A DNA stretch of 64,000 nt from Calliphora vicina (GCF_958450345.1 NC_088781.1:22783857-22847856), one strand, 5' to 3'; shown: positions 23,758 to 37,003, numbered from the stretch's first letter. Notes: generated from the sequence alone by a model not told the origin. Numbers and translations: made by a program.

Positions 23758-25789
23758 TGTCCAACAGCATTTTTGGAACAGAATAGCGATAATTTTGAAA
23801 GGGCATGTTGAGTAGAGCATTTTTGTAGAATAAACTTATAGTCCAGCTGGTCTGAATTTTTATTTACAGTGGGTCAAAGTTTTCATTTTTTGATCGAAGG
23901 GAGCAGTATACTAACTGAGAAAAATGTTGTAAGTTAATATCTGAGAGAATTCTTATGGTCAGAGTTGTATTATGGAATTTTATGGGGATCATCTTAACCC
24001 CTTGTGGAAGATCTTAACACTTTAGCTCTTCTCTTTAGGGGTCAATTTGACCCTTTTTTTGAGTAAATCAAATAAAGTCCTTTCAAAAAGGACATTTAAG
24101 GATTCAAATATTCTAAATTTTTGCCGGAAAATTTCAGTGGGGGTCACCAAAGATACCAAAGTTGTAAATAAAGCCCTTTACGCTTAATTCGCAAGATTAC
24201 ACGCCACCATGGGTCTCTATAAAAAGCTAGAGACCCCTATAAAAAGTTACACGCATCCAAAGTTGGAACATGTACAAATGGCCGTTTTTTTAAGTTTTTT
24301 CAAAAAACACATTTTGCGTGGAATATATAAAAAAACGTTAAAATTTTTCAAAAGGGAGCAAGGTTTGTGGAGCTCCTGATGAACAGTTATAAGCTTTTGT
24401 ATAAGTAGTTGGTATTGGTGAAATCCTTAGGACTTGAAGATTAACAGTTTAGTGAAATGAAATAATTTTATGAATTTTTCGGACTTCATTTACCTTAGAA
24501 ACTATAAAATTTGAATATTGGGATTTTCCATGAACAAAAATATAAAATTTTAATTAATGTAAAATTTTAACGGTTAAAGATATTATAACAAAATTTGGAA
24601 ATAGTGTAGATCCAAATGTCCTTAAAGCAATGGAATTATAATCTTTAACACTTTTTACTTTCAAATACCAAAATTCCTAATACGGGGAAAATGTGTTCCA
24701 AAAACTGAGTTTTTTAGAAAACACCCTACGGCGACGTTATTTTCTGTGTGATAGTAAAATAACTTTGTACGTGTTTAAATAAGATATAGGGCTATACACG
24801 CATGGAGCTTTTTAGAGGATCGGTGCTTTGCCTTTTTAGAATTTTTTGCTCAAACCAAAATTTTTTTATTTAATTGACAAAGTTTGGATAAGTCTGGAGG
24901 CGGCTAGGTCCACTTAAGAGAGACAAGTTTTACTTTCTACGCTTTTGCATTAGGTTTTCTTTTCGAATCATGTACAAATTTTATATAGTCCCGAAGAAAA
25001 TTTTTGTCCACAAAAGAAAATATATAGGGACTTTTTTGGGAAAAAACGTAAAAAATACGGCCATGTTTACATGTACCAACTTTGGATGCGTGTAACTTTT
25101 TATAGGGACGACATGAAAAGTTACACGCATCCAAAAATTTAAAAAAGATCGAACAAAATTAAAAAAAGTAAATAAATAAACCTAAATAACTCTTGACCTA
25201 AAAGTGATAATCTATTTATATAAATTTTTGTAGATCTTCTCTAGGGCTATTTACATTTTAAATATGAGCTCATTCGAATTATAAATAGATTTTTGGCGAT
25301 TTTTTTTAAAAAATGTGAAACCCAAGTTGGCGTGCAATTTTGCTAATTAAGCGTAAAGTGCTTTATCTTCATCTTTGGTATCTTTTGTGACCAGCACTGA
25401 AATTTTCCGGCAAAAATTTTCGTGGAATATTTTAATCCTTAAATGTCATATTTGAAAGGACTTTTTTCATTTTCTCGAAAAAAGGGTCAAATCGACCCCT
25501 AAGGAGAGGAGCTAGAGGGTTAAGATCTTCCACAAAAATTATCCCCATAAAATTCCACAATATAACTCTGAGAATAAGAATTCTCTTAGACATTAACTTA
25601 CAACATTTTTTTCAGTAAGTATACTGCTCCCATCGGTCAAAAAATTAAAATTTTGACCCACTGTAGAAAAAAATTCCGACCAGGTGGACTATAAGTTTAT
25701 TCTACAAAAATGATCTACTCAACATGCCCTTTCAGAATTATAGGGTCGCTATTCTGTTCCAATCAAAAAGTCTCAATTTGTTGGACAGA
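23758..25789. mobile_element. Family F1, copy 4, complete foldback element (~2.03 kb)
   Basis: Outer ends are CTGTCCAACA and its reverse complement. The arms, about 450-500 bp, run 23758-24260 and about 25330-25789; an inner inverted pair around GGATGCGTGTAACTTTTTAT sits at 24235 and 25090. The centre (24300-25070) has no open frame of note. No transposase is present, so mobility would need another element. Target duplication is unclear. Three partial copies lie elsewhere in the window. Confidence 0.8.
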
Positions 25790-26112
25790 CAATTATGAAT
25801 GTTGTAGTGATATTCTGAGGGGGGCCTTCTATGTGGACTAGGGAAAAATGTATCTTTTACTTCAGCAATTTTAACTTTTCTATATTTATGTACTTAAACT
25901 TCAATGAGTTTTAAAAACTTAGATATCTTTATGCCGTATCTTTCTTTTTTGTCCCACTATATGGTTATATTTCTATTTTCTATTATATTTTTTAACTCAC
26001 AAATATTCTTAATGATTTTGACTTTGTACTTCCCCTAGCAATATACATGTACACCAACAACTTATACATAATTAACAACTGACTCAGATATAATCGTTAC
26101 AAATAACGATTA

Positions 26113-26359
26113 CACAGAGAAAACAGATTCGTGATAGCAACCGAATTTGTAGCCAATCGAATGATTCTGTCTTAGTGACCGAATTTTACAGTTGTGGCTA
26201 CAATATTTTGGAAGGGGCAACTAAAGTTTGGTTGCCTCAACTGAAATTCTTCTTTATCAACTGACTTTCTGTTGTTAGAACTGAAAAATTCTATGTGTGC
26301 AACCGAATCATTCGATTGGCAACAAATTCGGTTGCTATCACGAATCTGTTTTCTCTGTG
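26113..26359. mobile_element. TA-flanked MITE, 247 bp (copy 1)
   Basis: Perfect ends start CACAGAGAAAACAGATTCGT and are flanked by TA on both sides, as in Tc1/mariner-type MITEs. The inverted arms extend beyond 40 bp. The minus frame at 26172-26414 crosses it and is not a gene. Confidence 0.85.
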
Positions 26360-26364
26360 TAGAA

Positions 26365-27480
26365 TACATTCTATATAAAAGTAAATAATTACTACACACC
26401 ATATTACTACACAACCACTTTCTCTCTTATTTATAACTTTAGCTTTAAATCACCACCTACTCATCTCATATACATACAAAGTATCCATCAAGAGTAAATA
26501 ACATTTGCTACAATTTAATTTATTACAAAAATAAATACAAATACACCCACCTTAACCCATCTAAACATATAAGTAAAAATTCGAACAGTAAAATAAATAG
26601 AAATCGAAATAGAGTAATACTCATCATACTTACACATGAGTAAACACACATTACACTACATTGATTATTTAAGTGCTTGTCCTCATTTTCCTTTTAGCTT
26701 TTAGATTTAGTTGGTTTTTTTTTTGTTCTCTTCCTTTTTGTCCCCACATTTTCTCGCGCTTTCAGAAGTATGCAACAGTTTTTGTTTTGTAATGTAATAT
26801 TAATGAAGCATCTTTTGTTGGGAATCTTTTCATCTTTGTATATTTTCTTTTATGTGTTTTAAATAGATTTTTGTTTTATTTCTCATTTTTCTTATATATA
26901 GATGCATTCTCTTTGCTCTATTACACTCTCAAAGATACGAGTACTTTATGTTTTTGTAGATAACGTGCAAAAACACTTTGCGTATGATAGTTTTTCTATT
27001 TGTAGATATAGTCTGTGAAATGATTATTAAATAAATAATTACTTTTTGGAAGGGAAGAACTTACTTCACTAAAGTAATAATAGCGGTGATTTTGTAGTGA
27101 GTTTTTTTTTTTTGTCATATGTTGAACATCTTTTAGTTGAAAGAATAAAGAGATATTTTTTTAGAAAATATTTGAAAATGAAACAAATTTCTAATTTAAT
27201 TTGTGAGAGATCTAAGCTACCAGTAGTCTATTTTTATAAATTTAACAACTAAACTCAATTTTAGTTACATATAATTTGACTTTATTGAAAATAGCAAATG
27301 TTTGCTTTATATATGTATATATGTGTCATCTGTCATCTTATCGATGACTTCCACTCTTTTCGATATTCTATTTGATAGCTTGCTGAGTTTTCAGCTTTTT
27401 CGCATAGACCAGTGACTTCAGAAAATTCCAAACATAAATTCTGGACCACGTGACCTTGAAATCCATCAAATTTTCACTTT
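26365..27480. other. No gene or clear repeat seen
   Basis: Unique-looking A+T-rich DNA with scattered pyrimidine tracts (26690-26780). Confidence 0.55.
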
Positions 27481-27484
27481 CTAG

Positions 27485-28113
27485 GGAGCTTTGTTAACAG
27501 TTGAGTGTGACCAATTATGGACCGATCACCATGAAATTAGGTCGTGTGATTTATGTCTATATGGAAGTTTATTATGTTGAATTTTGTGAGTATAACAACA
27601 TTTTTAAGCGATTTATGCACGTTAAAGTGATTTTCGGAAGCGGGTCATATGACTAATTATGGACCGATCGTAACAAAATTTGGTGACATGAATTTTGTAT
27701 ATATAAAACCTATTTGGAGCGCAATTTGCGGAGATACATTTATAAATTAAACATTTATGACCGATAAAGTCCAATTTCGGAAGGACATTTGTATGGGACA
27801 ATTGTATCGGTCCATTATAGGTGAAATAATGGACCGATTTCAGCTAGTTTCAATAGGCTTGGTCTTTGGGCCGAAAAAATAATATGTACCAAATTTGATC
27901 GAAATATCTTCAAAATTGCGACCTGTACTCTGCTCACAAGGTTTATATGGACAGCCAGCCAACCAGACGGACGGACATCGTTTAATCAACTCAGAAAGTG
28001 ATTCTAAGTCGATCGGTATACTTTAAGGTGGGCGTTAGACTAATATTTTTTGGCGTTACAAACATCTGCACAAACGCATTATACCCTCCCTACTATGGTG
28101 GTGTAGGGTATAA
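27485..28113 (+). mobile_element. DINE-like element family B, copy 1 (left-truncated)
   Basis: Shares GACCAATTATGGACCGATCA, the CAGACGGACGGACATCG segment and the terminal GGTGGTGTAGGGTATA with the more complete copy at 36257. The initial GTAAGAAAGTATGGTCGG part is missing. Confidence 0.65.
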
Positions 28114-28217
28114 TAAGGTCCGATTAAACCTCCGGCATAAATGGGCACAATTCAAAGTTTTTGAGCGGATATAAAGGCTTATCTAGAAAACCCAGAAGTG
28201 CAAATTTTTTTTGCTTA

Positions 28218-28394
28218 CACAGAGAAAACAGATTCGTGTTAGCAACCGAATTTGTTGCCAATCGAATGATTGGTTACTTCAACCGAAATTCTTCTTTATC
28301 AACTGACTTTCTGTTGATAGAACCGAAAAATTCTATGTGTGCAACCGAATGATTCGATTGATTCGGTTGCTATCACGAATCTGTTTTCTCTGTT
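28218..28394. mobile_element. TA-flanked MITE, 177 bp (copy 2)
   Basis: Same family as 26113-26359: begins CACAGAGAAAACAGATTCGT, TA on both flanks. It carries an internal deletion, and the last base of one end is changed (CTCTGTT). Confidence 0.85.
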
Positions 28395-28689
28395 TAGCTA
28401 GTACTCGACCCTCATGACAAATTAAGATCGAAAATTATTTAATAGCCAGTTGTGGTTCAGGAGAACTTATGGGTAATTTGACTGATCATCCGTGACATGA
28501 GCAGTCGGCGTAATAATGAGGAATTTTGACCACCTGCAATTTTATACTGTTTTGCAAGAAATGTTGGAATTATTTTTTAACGATCAGATTCAGTCAGACT
28601 TGGATGAATTGTGGATTAGGACTCAGAGCTGTTGCATCTGTCGAGAGAAGTGCGGGTGTTTTTTAACTGTTTAGCTATTTTTATAATAT

Positions 28690-29583
28690 TAATTTATACA
28701 AAGGATTGGCCATTGCTAGCTCAGAACTTTGTCTATCTTTCTGGCTACATATGGATTCCGAGTCAAAAGAACTGTTAATCGGATACTCTGTTGCAAATAA
28801 AATCGTATCCCAGTGATAAGCGTGACTATAAAGCGGCCGAATATTCTGGGCGTTCTCGGCCACGGTTCGCTTCAAACGAATCAGTTCCATGTGATGGTCT
28901 GGACAGATTTCAGCAGCTCATATCAGACACGACACTTGCTCCTACCAAATTCAAAGAGAATTATTTTTGCACCATGGATATTTCGGCTGGTTGGATGGAC
29001 TTCACATACGATCGTTACGCTTCGGCTAATCGTAATGGATATATTTTTCATCGCAATTAATTATTCGGGTCAAAAATGTTTTTCGTTTATAACGTTCATG
29101 CTGCATTTTAGACATACAAAATCGTCTACCAAGGTCTCTCATCTTTAATTAGTATGGTACCCAATTTCGCTGGTTTTGGATGAATCCGGCTGCTTGCTGC
29201 TTGAAATTACTAATTGAGTAGCTCCCAATGATTTTGCAAGCTCTTGTTGAGTTTGACAACACTATTCATGGAGTAAAGCCTCCAATTCTTGGTCTTCAAA
29301 CTTTTTTGGCTAGGATGAGCGATTTTTGTTTTTTGTGTCAAAATTACCACTTCTGAACCGTTTTTTTTTTAACTTGAAAAATAAAGCAAAACTTCCCGCA
29401 TATGACTCTTTGATGGCACAAAATTTTTAATTTTCGAAGCAAAAACAAAATTTTGTTTACACTATAATATTCAATAAGTGAGAATAAATGTACCCCTTAA
29501 AATCACAAAAGAAAACAAAAACTACGTTCAAAGCATACGCCTTCTATTGCAAATCCCGCAGTTTTAATTCATATACCCAATAA
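28690..29583 (-). pseudogene. Mariner element with decayed transposase
   Basis: Running right to left: a terminal TATTGGGTATATGAATTAAA, a leader shared with 11208, an N-terminal CATATGCGGGAAG piece, a middle with NPKRK/P-NIHG-type codons (near 28960-29040), then the GGATTCCGAGTC and TAGCTATGAC-like C-terminal end near 28730. The region of the second and third catalytic Asp is deleted or scrambled (28800-28900). The plus-strand frames at 28791 and 28813 are antisense to it. Confidence 0.7.
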
Positions 29584-29589
29584 TTGTAT

Positions 29590-30560
29590 TCGAAAATACT
29601 GCTACATGAGAAAGTCCATAACAAAATGCAATAATTCCATTTTTAATTTTTTACTGTATCCAATTCTACTCATTTTAATCGATGTAACCATTGTTAAAAA
29701 CCATACCATATGTCACTAATCCAAAATGAAAGTGAGATATATCCAATATTTAATTAAATTTATTCGTTTTTAACCAAAATAAATTAAATGTGAACTTACG
29801 GCGTTTTTTCGTACCTCTTTATATACATTTGGAGGTCTTCATTTTACGGACATTACACTGAATTTCAATTTAACTACATACGCGACCATACGCTGAGTGA
29901 AAATCTCGTTATGTTTTGTAACTACTATATACAAAGTTTATTTAAATATAAATTTGAAAAAAGAAAAAATATTGGTTTTACAAAATCAAATATAGAAAGC
30001 AGAGAATTGTTAAATTTTCTAATAATATACTACTACTTTCCCATTTGTTACATATATTTTATTTGGTTTTTCATCACCACCTTAAAGTTTACCATAACTT
30101 TTTAAATTTAACTGCTCTGTTCCATCTCCTCCATTAATGGCAAATCATCACACACTGTTTATTGATTCGTCTGCAACATTCAAAACAAGTACGTGTCTTT
30201 TACACTTCACTACATCTTAAATTGATTTTATAGTGTCATTTCACTTTTTCACACACTCTCTCCCTCAACTACTCTCTCATTCCTCATATTCCCTTTTCAT
30301 TTCCTGCAGCTTTCTCTTACCTCAGTTTATTTTACGATAGAAAATTCATTTTTAAACTTGGTTATTTCCATGAAGCAAACATGCATACATGTTGACAATC
30401 TTAAATAATCTTTTACTTTGTACTTTATTCCCAACAAAACATTTAATAATTCCCCTTGTTCGCTGAGCTGTTTTTTTCTTTTGTTTTTCAACTTAAATTA
30501 TTTTTAAAATCAATAAAAAATATTTGTTATTGTTTTTTTTTCTATTAACGTTGCTGTTTT
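29590..30560. other. No gene seen
   Basis: A+T-rich with a pyrimidine-rich block at 30240-30325. The frame at 29911-30105 is Ile/Phe/Tyr-rich and unsupported. Confidence 0.5.
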
Positions 30561-30562
30561 TT

Positions 30563-31120
30563 AATACCCTACACCACCATAGTAGGGAGGGTGTTATGAT
30601 TTTGTGCTGATGTTTGTAACAACCAAAATACTAGACTAACACTCATCTTAAAGTATTCCGATCAACTCAGAAAGTTATTCTAAAACATGTCCGTCCGTCT
30701 GGCTGAATGGCATTCAGTGAATGCCCATATAAACCTTGTACGCAAAGTACAGGTCGCAATTTTGAAGAAATTTCGATAAAATTTAATTATTTTCGGCTAC
30801 TGAAACTGGCGGAAATCAGTACATTATTTCACCATACAAATTTCCTCCCGAAATAGGATCTTATCGGTCATAAATATTTAATTTATATTGGTATCTATAC
30901 ACATTTCTCTCCAAATAAGTTCTATATATACGGAAGTCATGTCGCATAATTCTATGATGATCGGACCATAACTTAGTCATAGCTCCCATATAAGGCCCTC
31001 TTTTGAATATCATTCCCGGAAATAAATTATTGAAATTTTAAAAGAAAAATTTTTTGCTCATTTACTCAGTGTAGAGTATTATATGGTCGGCCTTAACCTA
31101 ACGTACTTTCTTACTTGTTT
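30563..31120 (-). mobile_element. DINE-like element family B, copy 2
   Basis: Starts (plus strand) TACCCTACACCACCATAG and ends GTACTTTCTTACTTGTTT, the reverse of family B ends. Internally deleted compared with 36257-37003. Confidence 0.65.
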
Positions 31121-31124
31121 TATT

Positions 31125-31790
31125 TTCAGTCTTGGCAAAGTCTTTTCATATTGAAAGTGACATTAAAATACTTATCAAATGAGCTTAACTAATTCATGAA
31201 TACCAAGCTTAGGGGGATGGGGGCTAAAACTTTGTCGTGGTTCTACTTACTGTGTATAATAAGGCGAACGTTGCTAGGGAATATCATTGTTGTGGCGGCT
31301 GAGGCAACTACTGCTGTAGCTATTCTTATAATACTTATATGAGTATTCCCTGAAAGAACAAACAAGTTGAAACTGTTCTATTAAATAAAGGGAAGGATAG
31401 CCGGTTAAAATAGTGGATATGTTTTAAAAAATTAGATCTTAACTTCTTTTCTATCATCTTTATTACTTATTTATATGACACCAACATAGTTTGTATTGTA
31501 ATGTGTATCGTTTATTTAGAATATAGTTAACTTATTTTGGTTATACTTCCCTTAGCTCTTCAATTTCTAATAAATGTAAATATTTTACATCTTCTAGCTG
31601 TATGTATAGTGGTATAGAAGGAATTTTCATTGTCACTTGTTAGCAATATGTCTTTTCAATATGTGAGTAGTTTATGGTTTACTACAATAAATCTATGTAC
31701 TTCAATCTATGTATGAGTAAATTTAATCGCAGCAGGAAAAAGAAGCAATGAAGATGCCTTCCTAAAAGGCCTTATTTTGAAACAAGACTC
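31125..31790. other. No gene seen
   Basis: Unique-looking; no frame of note. Confidence 0.5.
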
Positions 31791-31793
31791 AAG

Positions 31794-32460
31794 GACACCC
31801 ACCTTAAAGTATACCGATCGACTTAGAATCACTTTCTGAGTCGATTAAACGATGTCCGTCCGTCCGTCTGGCCAGCTGGCTGGCTGTCCATGTAAACTTT
31901 GTGCGCAGAGTACAAATCGCAATTTTGAAGATATTTCGATGAAATTTGGTACATATTATTTTTTCGGCTCAAGGACCAAGCCTATTTAAACTGGCTGAAA
32001 TAGGTCCATTATTTCACACCATACAAATGTTCTCCCGAAATTGGACTTTATCGGTCATAAATGTTTAATTTATAAATGTATCTCCACAAATTGCGCTCCG
32101 AATAATTTTTATATATACAAAATTCATGTCACCAAATTTTGTTACGATCGGTACATAATTAGTCATAGCTCCCATATATGTCCGCTTCCGAAAATCACTT
32201 TAACGTACATAAATCGCTTAAAAATGTTGGTATACTCACAAAATTCAACATAGTAAACTTTTATATAGACACAAATCACACGACCTAATTTCATGATGAT
32301 CGGTCCATAATTGGTCATAGCCCCCATATAAGGCCCACTTCCGAAAATCACTCAAAAATATAAATTATTGAAATTTTAAAAGAAAAATGTTTTTGCTCTT
32401 TTACTTAGTGTAGGATATTATATGGTCGGGCTTAACCGATCATACTTTCTTACTTGTTTT
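31794..32460 (-). mobile_element. DINE-like element family B, copy 3
   Basis: Reverse of family B from the GACGGACGGACATCG segment to the terminal GTATG...CTTACTTGTTTT. The terminal GGTGGTGTAGGGTATA part is missing. The two small frames here mirror those at 36363 and are repeat-derived. Confidence 0.65.
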
Positions 32461-32464
32461 CATT

Positions 32465-32902
32465 TCAAACTATTTTTTTTTTTAATTTTTGAAATTTATT
32501 AGCGAAAAAAAATTCGTGTTTAAAAATATTTTTCCCGATTTTGATCCATTGTTGGTCCGACTTACCATGGAGTTATATACATCGTTGGAAATGTCTTCGA
32601 AATATTTATTATTAGATTAATGACTTAGTAATCCAGATATATGTAGAAAAAAAAATCGAGGTTCTACTGGGTTTTCCTTATATCTCAGCCATTTGTGGGC
32701 CGATTTTCTCGATTTTAAATATCAACCGAATCGGGTATATAGCGGATATATTGAAGTATGAATTATGTATGTAAGTTATTAAGCCTAACTTATCAGTTAT
32801 CTTTAACGATCCAGAATATATTTACTGTGTGGGGTAGCAAATGAAAAATATCGAAATTACAAACGGTATGAAAATCTTATATAACTGATGGTGAAGGGTA
32901 TA
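32465..32902 (+). mobile_element. DINE-like element family A, copy 4
   Basis: Begins inside family A (AAAAAATTCGTG, then CCGATTTTGATCCATTG) and ends GATGGTGAAGGGTATA. It abuts family B copy 3 end to end. Confidence 0.6.
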
Positions 32903-33399
32903 AAAATTATTTCATACTAACATCACAACACTTGCTGTTAAAAAAATATTAAATTTTGAGGAGGACTTTCTACCATCTTTTGGTTTCGTCTAACGGTTTA
33001 TAATAAAGGAAGCAAAATAAATTTTATTCTAGAGAGACAACATATAACAATAATTGCAAACCCAATCATGTTTTAATTTTAAACAAATGTTTCTTAGACC
33101 ATATTTTGTAATGCAAGTTTTAATGAGTTTGAAATTTTTTAGAAAGAGAAGCAAAGTCGTTCTATAACATCTGCTGAGAGAAGATTGGGTAAATATGTCT
33201 TTTGAAGGCCTAAAAAATGAAGCCCTAGCTTTATTTTCCACTGGGCCCTAAAACATTTCCGACATTCATACGCAAATACAGTGTCATTTAAAAATGTTTA
33301 AACCATAAAAGTCGAGGATAAACCTAAAACTAATTATATTGATTTATTATATCACTTAATAATGATGGATTTTTTCAAACTTTTAACTTTTATTTTTCA

Positions 33400-34235
33400 A
33401 TATTTGTACAATATAAATTTATTCAAAGTATCGGCCATTGTTAGCTATGACCTTCTCCCGTCTCTCTGGCAACATATGGATTCCGAGACAAAAAAACTTC
33501 TTATATTTTGAGGTCAAGGCCGAATTAAGCTAATATCTGCTCTGTTTTTCCCAGAAAAAGCGTTCTGCATAGATTGAAGCAAAGAGTAGTCGGATGGGGC
33601 AAGGTCCCAACCACTTCCTTCGAAATACTTTTTAACAGGTATTAACTCAACCACATGTTGAGTGTTGTCATGATGGAATATTACGGTTGAATGACTGGCC
33701 GTATATTCTGGGCGTTTTATGGCCAATGCTCACTTTATAATATATAGGACCCTTTTTCACCCACAACATTCATACATATAATTACATAAGCGCCATGGAT
33801 ATTTGGCTTTGGCGTCGAGTCGGCTGGTAGGTATTGCTTCACATACAATCTTTTACGCTTCGGGTTATCATAATGGATCCTTTTGTTACCGCAAGTTATG
33901 ATTCGGTGCAAAATCGTCTTTCAAGGTATCTCGGCTTCAATTCGTATGGTACCCAATTTTCCAGCTTTTGGATGAATCCTGCTGCTCGCACATGTTTTAA
34001 AATTGCAGTTTTACAAAAATCTTCATGGAGTAATGCCTCCACTTTTTTGGCTGGCCTGGGCGATCTTTGACTTCCGTGTCAAAATCAGCATTTCTGGACG
34101 GCACAAACAATCTCTCGCACATCAAACCCGATGGAACACATTCACCATAAGCTTCGGTGTGTTCTACTTCTTTTTTTTAAATTAAGGAAGTAAAGCAAAA
34201 CTTCCCGAAGCAAAAAAACTTTTTGCTTACACTAA
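33400..34235 (-). pseudogene. Mariner element, near full-length decayed transposase
   Basis: Minus-strand frames give, in order, a PNIHGA block near 33790, KRPEYTASHSTVIFHHDNT (second catalytic Asp, 33650-33720), VKKYFEGSGWDLAPSDYSLL (third catalytic Asp region) and the C-terminal LPE-WEK end near 33450. The frame 33514-33726 covers the two Asp motifs. Stops and shifts separate it from the N-terminal region near 34050-34230. Two catalytic Asp motifs survive, but the protein is not intact. Confidence 0.8.
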
Positions 34236-34720
34236 GCGACCAAAAACTGGACCTAAGCTTTACTTTGAGCAAAAAAATATTAAAAAATGTGCACATTTTG
34301 GAAAAAGTTAGATTTTGAAAAAAAAAAAAAGTAAAAAATTTTATGTCTTCAGTTACAAAATATTAGTTTTGACAGATATCCCACTCGCCACCCACTATTC
34401 GACCAAAAAGGTTTGCAAGGAAAAAAGTCTAAGCTTTCTATTAGGCAACAAAAATAAATAAAAAAAAGGCTATATTTTTAAAAAAAAATCAACAAAATTT
34501 TTGATTTTTGAATTTTTGAGTTACAATACATTTATTTTAATAGATATCGAACTCGCATCCCACTAAGCGACCAAATAGTCCTTCAATTTAAATAGCTATA
34601 CTTTCATTAAAGAAAAAAGTCAAAAAAGTTTTAGATTTCGGAAAAAAAAATATTAAATTTTTTTATTTTTTTTAAATATTTTTTTCCGAAAGATTGAAGA
34701 AATAGCAATCTAACTAGTTA
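34232..34720. repeat. Degenerate tandem repeat, three ~160 bp units
   Basis: The motif CACTAAGCGACCAAA or a variant recurs at about 34233, 34393 and 34558, each followed by a lysine-codon-like A-rich tract and a GATATC...CTCGC segment. Confidence 0.55.
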
Positions 34721-34744
34721 CATTAATGAGAAAAAACATATGTT

Positions 34745-36250
34745 TGGCTCCCCTCTAACTCAGAGAGTTCTTGTTGTGTTTGAATTATCATCCAATAGGT
34801 TTAAGTAGTTAAAATGATATAAAGACACAAAATAATGTATAAGAATTGTTGCTACTAAAGGGATATAGTTTAAATCCTATTTAAATGAATTTTTTAAAGC
34901 GGAAAACGAGTTACTTTTATATTACTTTTATACCTCCTTCGATGATAAAGTTTTCAAAATTGAACGCAATAATTAACTTATGAAAAACGTTATTCAAAAA
35001 TCTATTGGGCCCTCAAAAAATATCGAAATTTGCAGGTTTAGTGGATTAAAGAAAAAGTAGTCGAGATTATTAAGTTAGTTATGAGCCTGACTGTAAATCA
35101 ATATACCGCACAAGTATGCGTATTTGTATTTACTTATATGACAGCATGAGCAGCATGAGCAGCATTGTCGTTATATTTTATAACAAAAATGTACAACAAA
35201 TATAGACAGTTTAAGTGTTATTTTAGCCTTTCTAGGGTTTTATTATTTCTTTTACATTATTTCTTATTTTATACTTCTTTTGATTTAATATATTTCTTAT
35301 ATATAGTGTTGTTGTTATAATTGTTATATATATACTTAAGGGAATAACTACAAACTGTATTTAATACATCCATCCATACATAAGTATTTAGTTCAGACAA
35401 TACATGTGACAGTACATTTAAACATATCTATGTGAGTGTATTAGATACGGTCTGTCTTTGTCTGAACTTTTGCAACAACATTTAATCACTGCTTTAATGT
35501 ATGTATGAGTTTCAATATTTCTACTGTAGCGATAAAATCAATTTGTATAGATAATCGAAAATATACATACATGCTAGGGCAGTGTTTATTTTGCATTTTT
35601 TAGTTTTTCCAATCTGCCAATGTCTAAAATTGTTCCCGTCATCTAAAGCCAAATACTGAACAAATTTAAACCTCTAACTAAAGCAGGAGTTTGTTTGTTA
35701 ACATTGATTTTTGTACTCTATTGAAATGTGAATATTACACAATTGATTATTTACTTAGACCTTGGAAGCATTGAAAATCGAGAAACTGGCAAAATAAGGG
35801 CCATCCTAATATACTTATATGTACTTTGTATATGAGTATGACTCTTTTTACTACTTACTTTAAATCTGTAATACTTTTACAAATGTATTTATTGTATTTA
35901 TATTTTCTTTAACATGTGATTTATTATTTTATGTTTCTTTTATTTTTATTTTTATTCTCATTCCTTATTTGTTGTGTCTTTTATCTGGGGATTACTTTAC
36001 GTGTTATTTTGTATTATTTTCCTCTTAAGCTTTTTACATAAACCAGTATAATTTATAATTGTATTGAATTTAATTTTTTTTTGCATGTTTTTGTTACAAT
36101 TTTTTAAATTCAATTTGTTTTTAGTGTGAAAAAATAAAGTAATTTATGTGTTTAAGGGATAAAAATGTAATGTGGAAATTAAAAAAATTGTGTAATTAAT
36201 ATTTAAATTGAATATGTAGCAATAGGAATTGAATATTAAATACAATTCAA
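34745..36250. other. No gene seen
   Basis: A+T-rich with short TATA/ATAC runs and a GAGCAGCAT triplet at 35148-35165. No supported frame. Confidence 0.5.
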
Positions 36251-36256
36251 TAAAAA

Positions 36257-37003
36257 ACAAGTAAGAAAGTATGGTCGGTCAAGCCCGACCATATAATACC
36301 CCAAACTAAGTAAAAGAGCAAAAACATTTTTCTTTCAAAATTTCAATAATTTATATTTTTGAGTGAATTTCGGAAGTGGGCCTTATATGGGGGCTGTGAC
36401 CAATTATGGACCGATCACCATGAAATTAGGTCGTGTGATTTATGTCTATATTAAAGTTAACTATGTTGAATTTTGTGTGTATACCAACATTTTTAAGCGA
36501 TTTATGCACGTTAAAGTGATTTTCGGAAGCGGGTCTATATGGGAGCTATGACTAATTATGGACGGATCGTAACAAAATTTTGTGACATGAATTTTGTATA
36601 TATAAAACTTATTTGGAGCGCAACTTGTGGAGATTCATTTATAAATTAAACATTTATGACTGATAAAGTCCAATTTCGGAAGGACATTTGTATGGGTGCT
36701 AGGTGAAATAATGGACCAATTTCAGCCAGTTTCAACACGCTTGGTCCTTGGGCCGAAAAAATAATATGTACCAAATTTTATCGAAATATCTTCAAAATTG
36801 CGACCTGTACTCTGCTCACAAGGTTTACATGGACAGCCAGCCAGCCAACCAGACGGTCGGATGGACATCGTTTAATCGGCTCAGAAAGTGATTCTAAGTC
36901 GATCGGTTTACTTTATGGTGGGTGTTAGACTAATATTTTTGGGCGTTACAAACATTTGCACAAACGCATAATACCCTCCCCACTAAGGTGGTGTAGGATA
37001 TAA
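36257..37003 (+). mobile_element. DINE-like element family B, copy 4 (most complete)
   Basis: Starts ACAAGTAAGAAAGTATGGTC with the self-complementary GGTCGGTCAAGCCCGACC just inside, and ends GGTGGTGTAGGATATAA. It carries GACCAATTATGGACCGATCA twice in variant form, and a CAGACGGTCGGATGGACATCG-like segment. The frame at 36363-36551 is repeat-derived. Confidence 0.7.

Noticed and set aside
28791..29148. Two overlapping plus-strand frames of 89 and 111 codons
   Set aside because: They are antisense to a decayed mariner on the minus strand.
36363..36551. 62-codon frame also seen at 32163-32351 on the other strand
   Set aside because: The similarity comes from two copies of family B; the frame is not kept in copies 1 and 2, so no gene is inferred.
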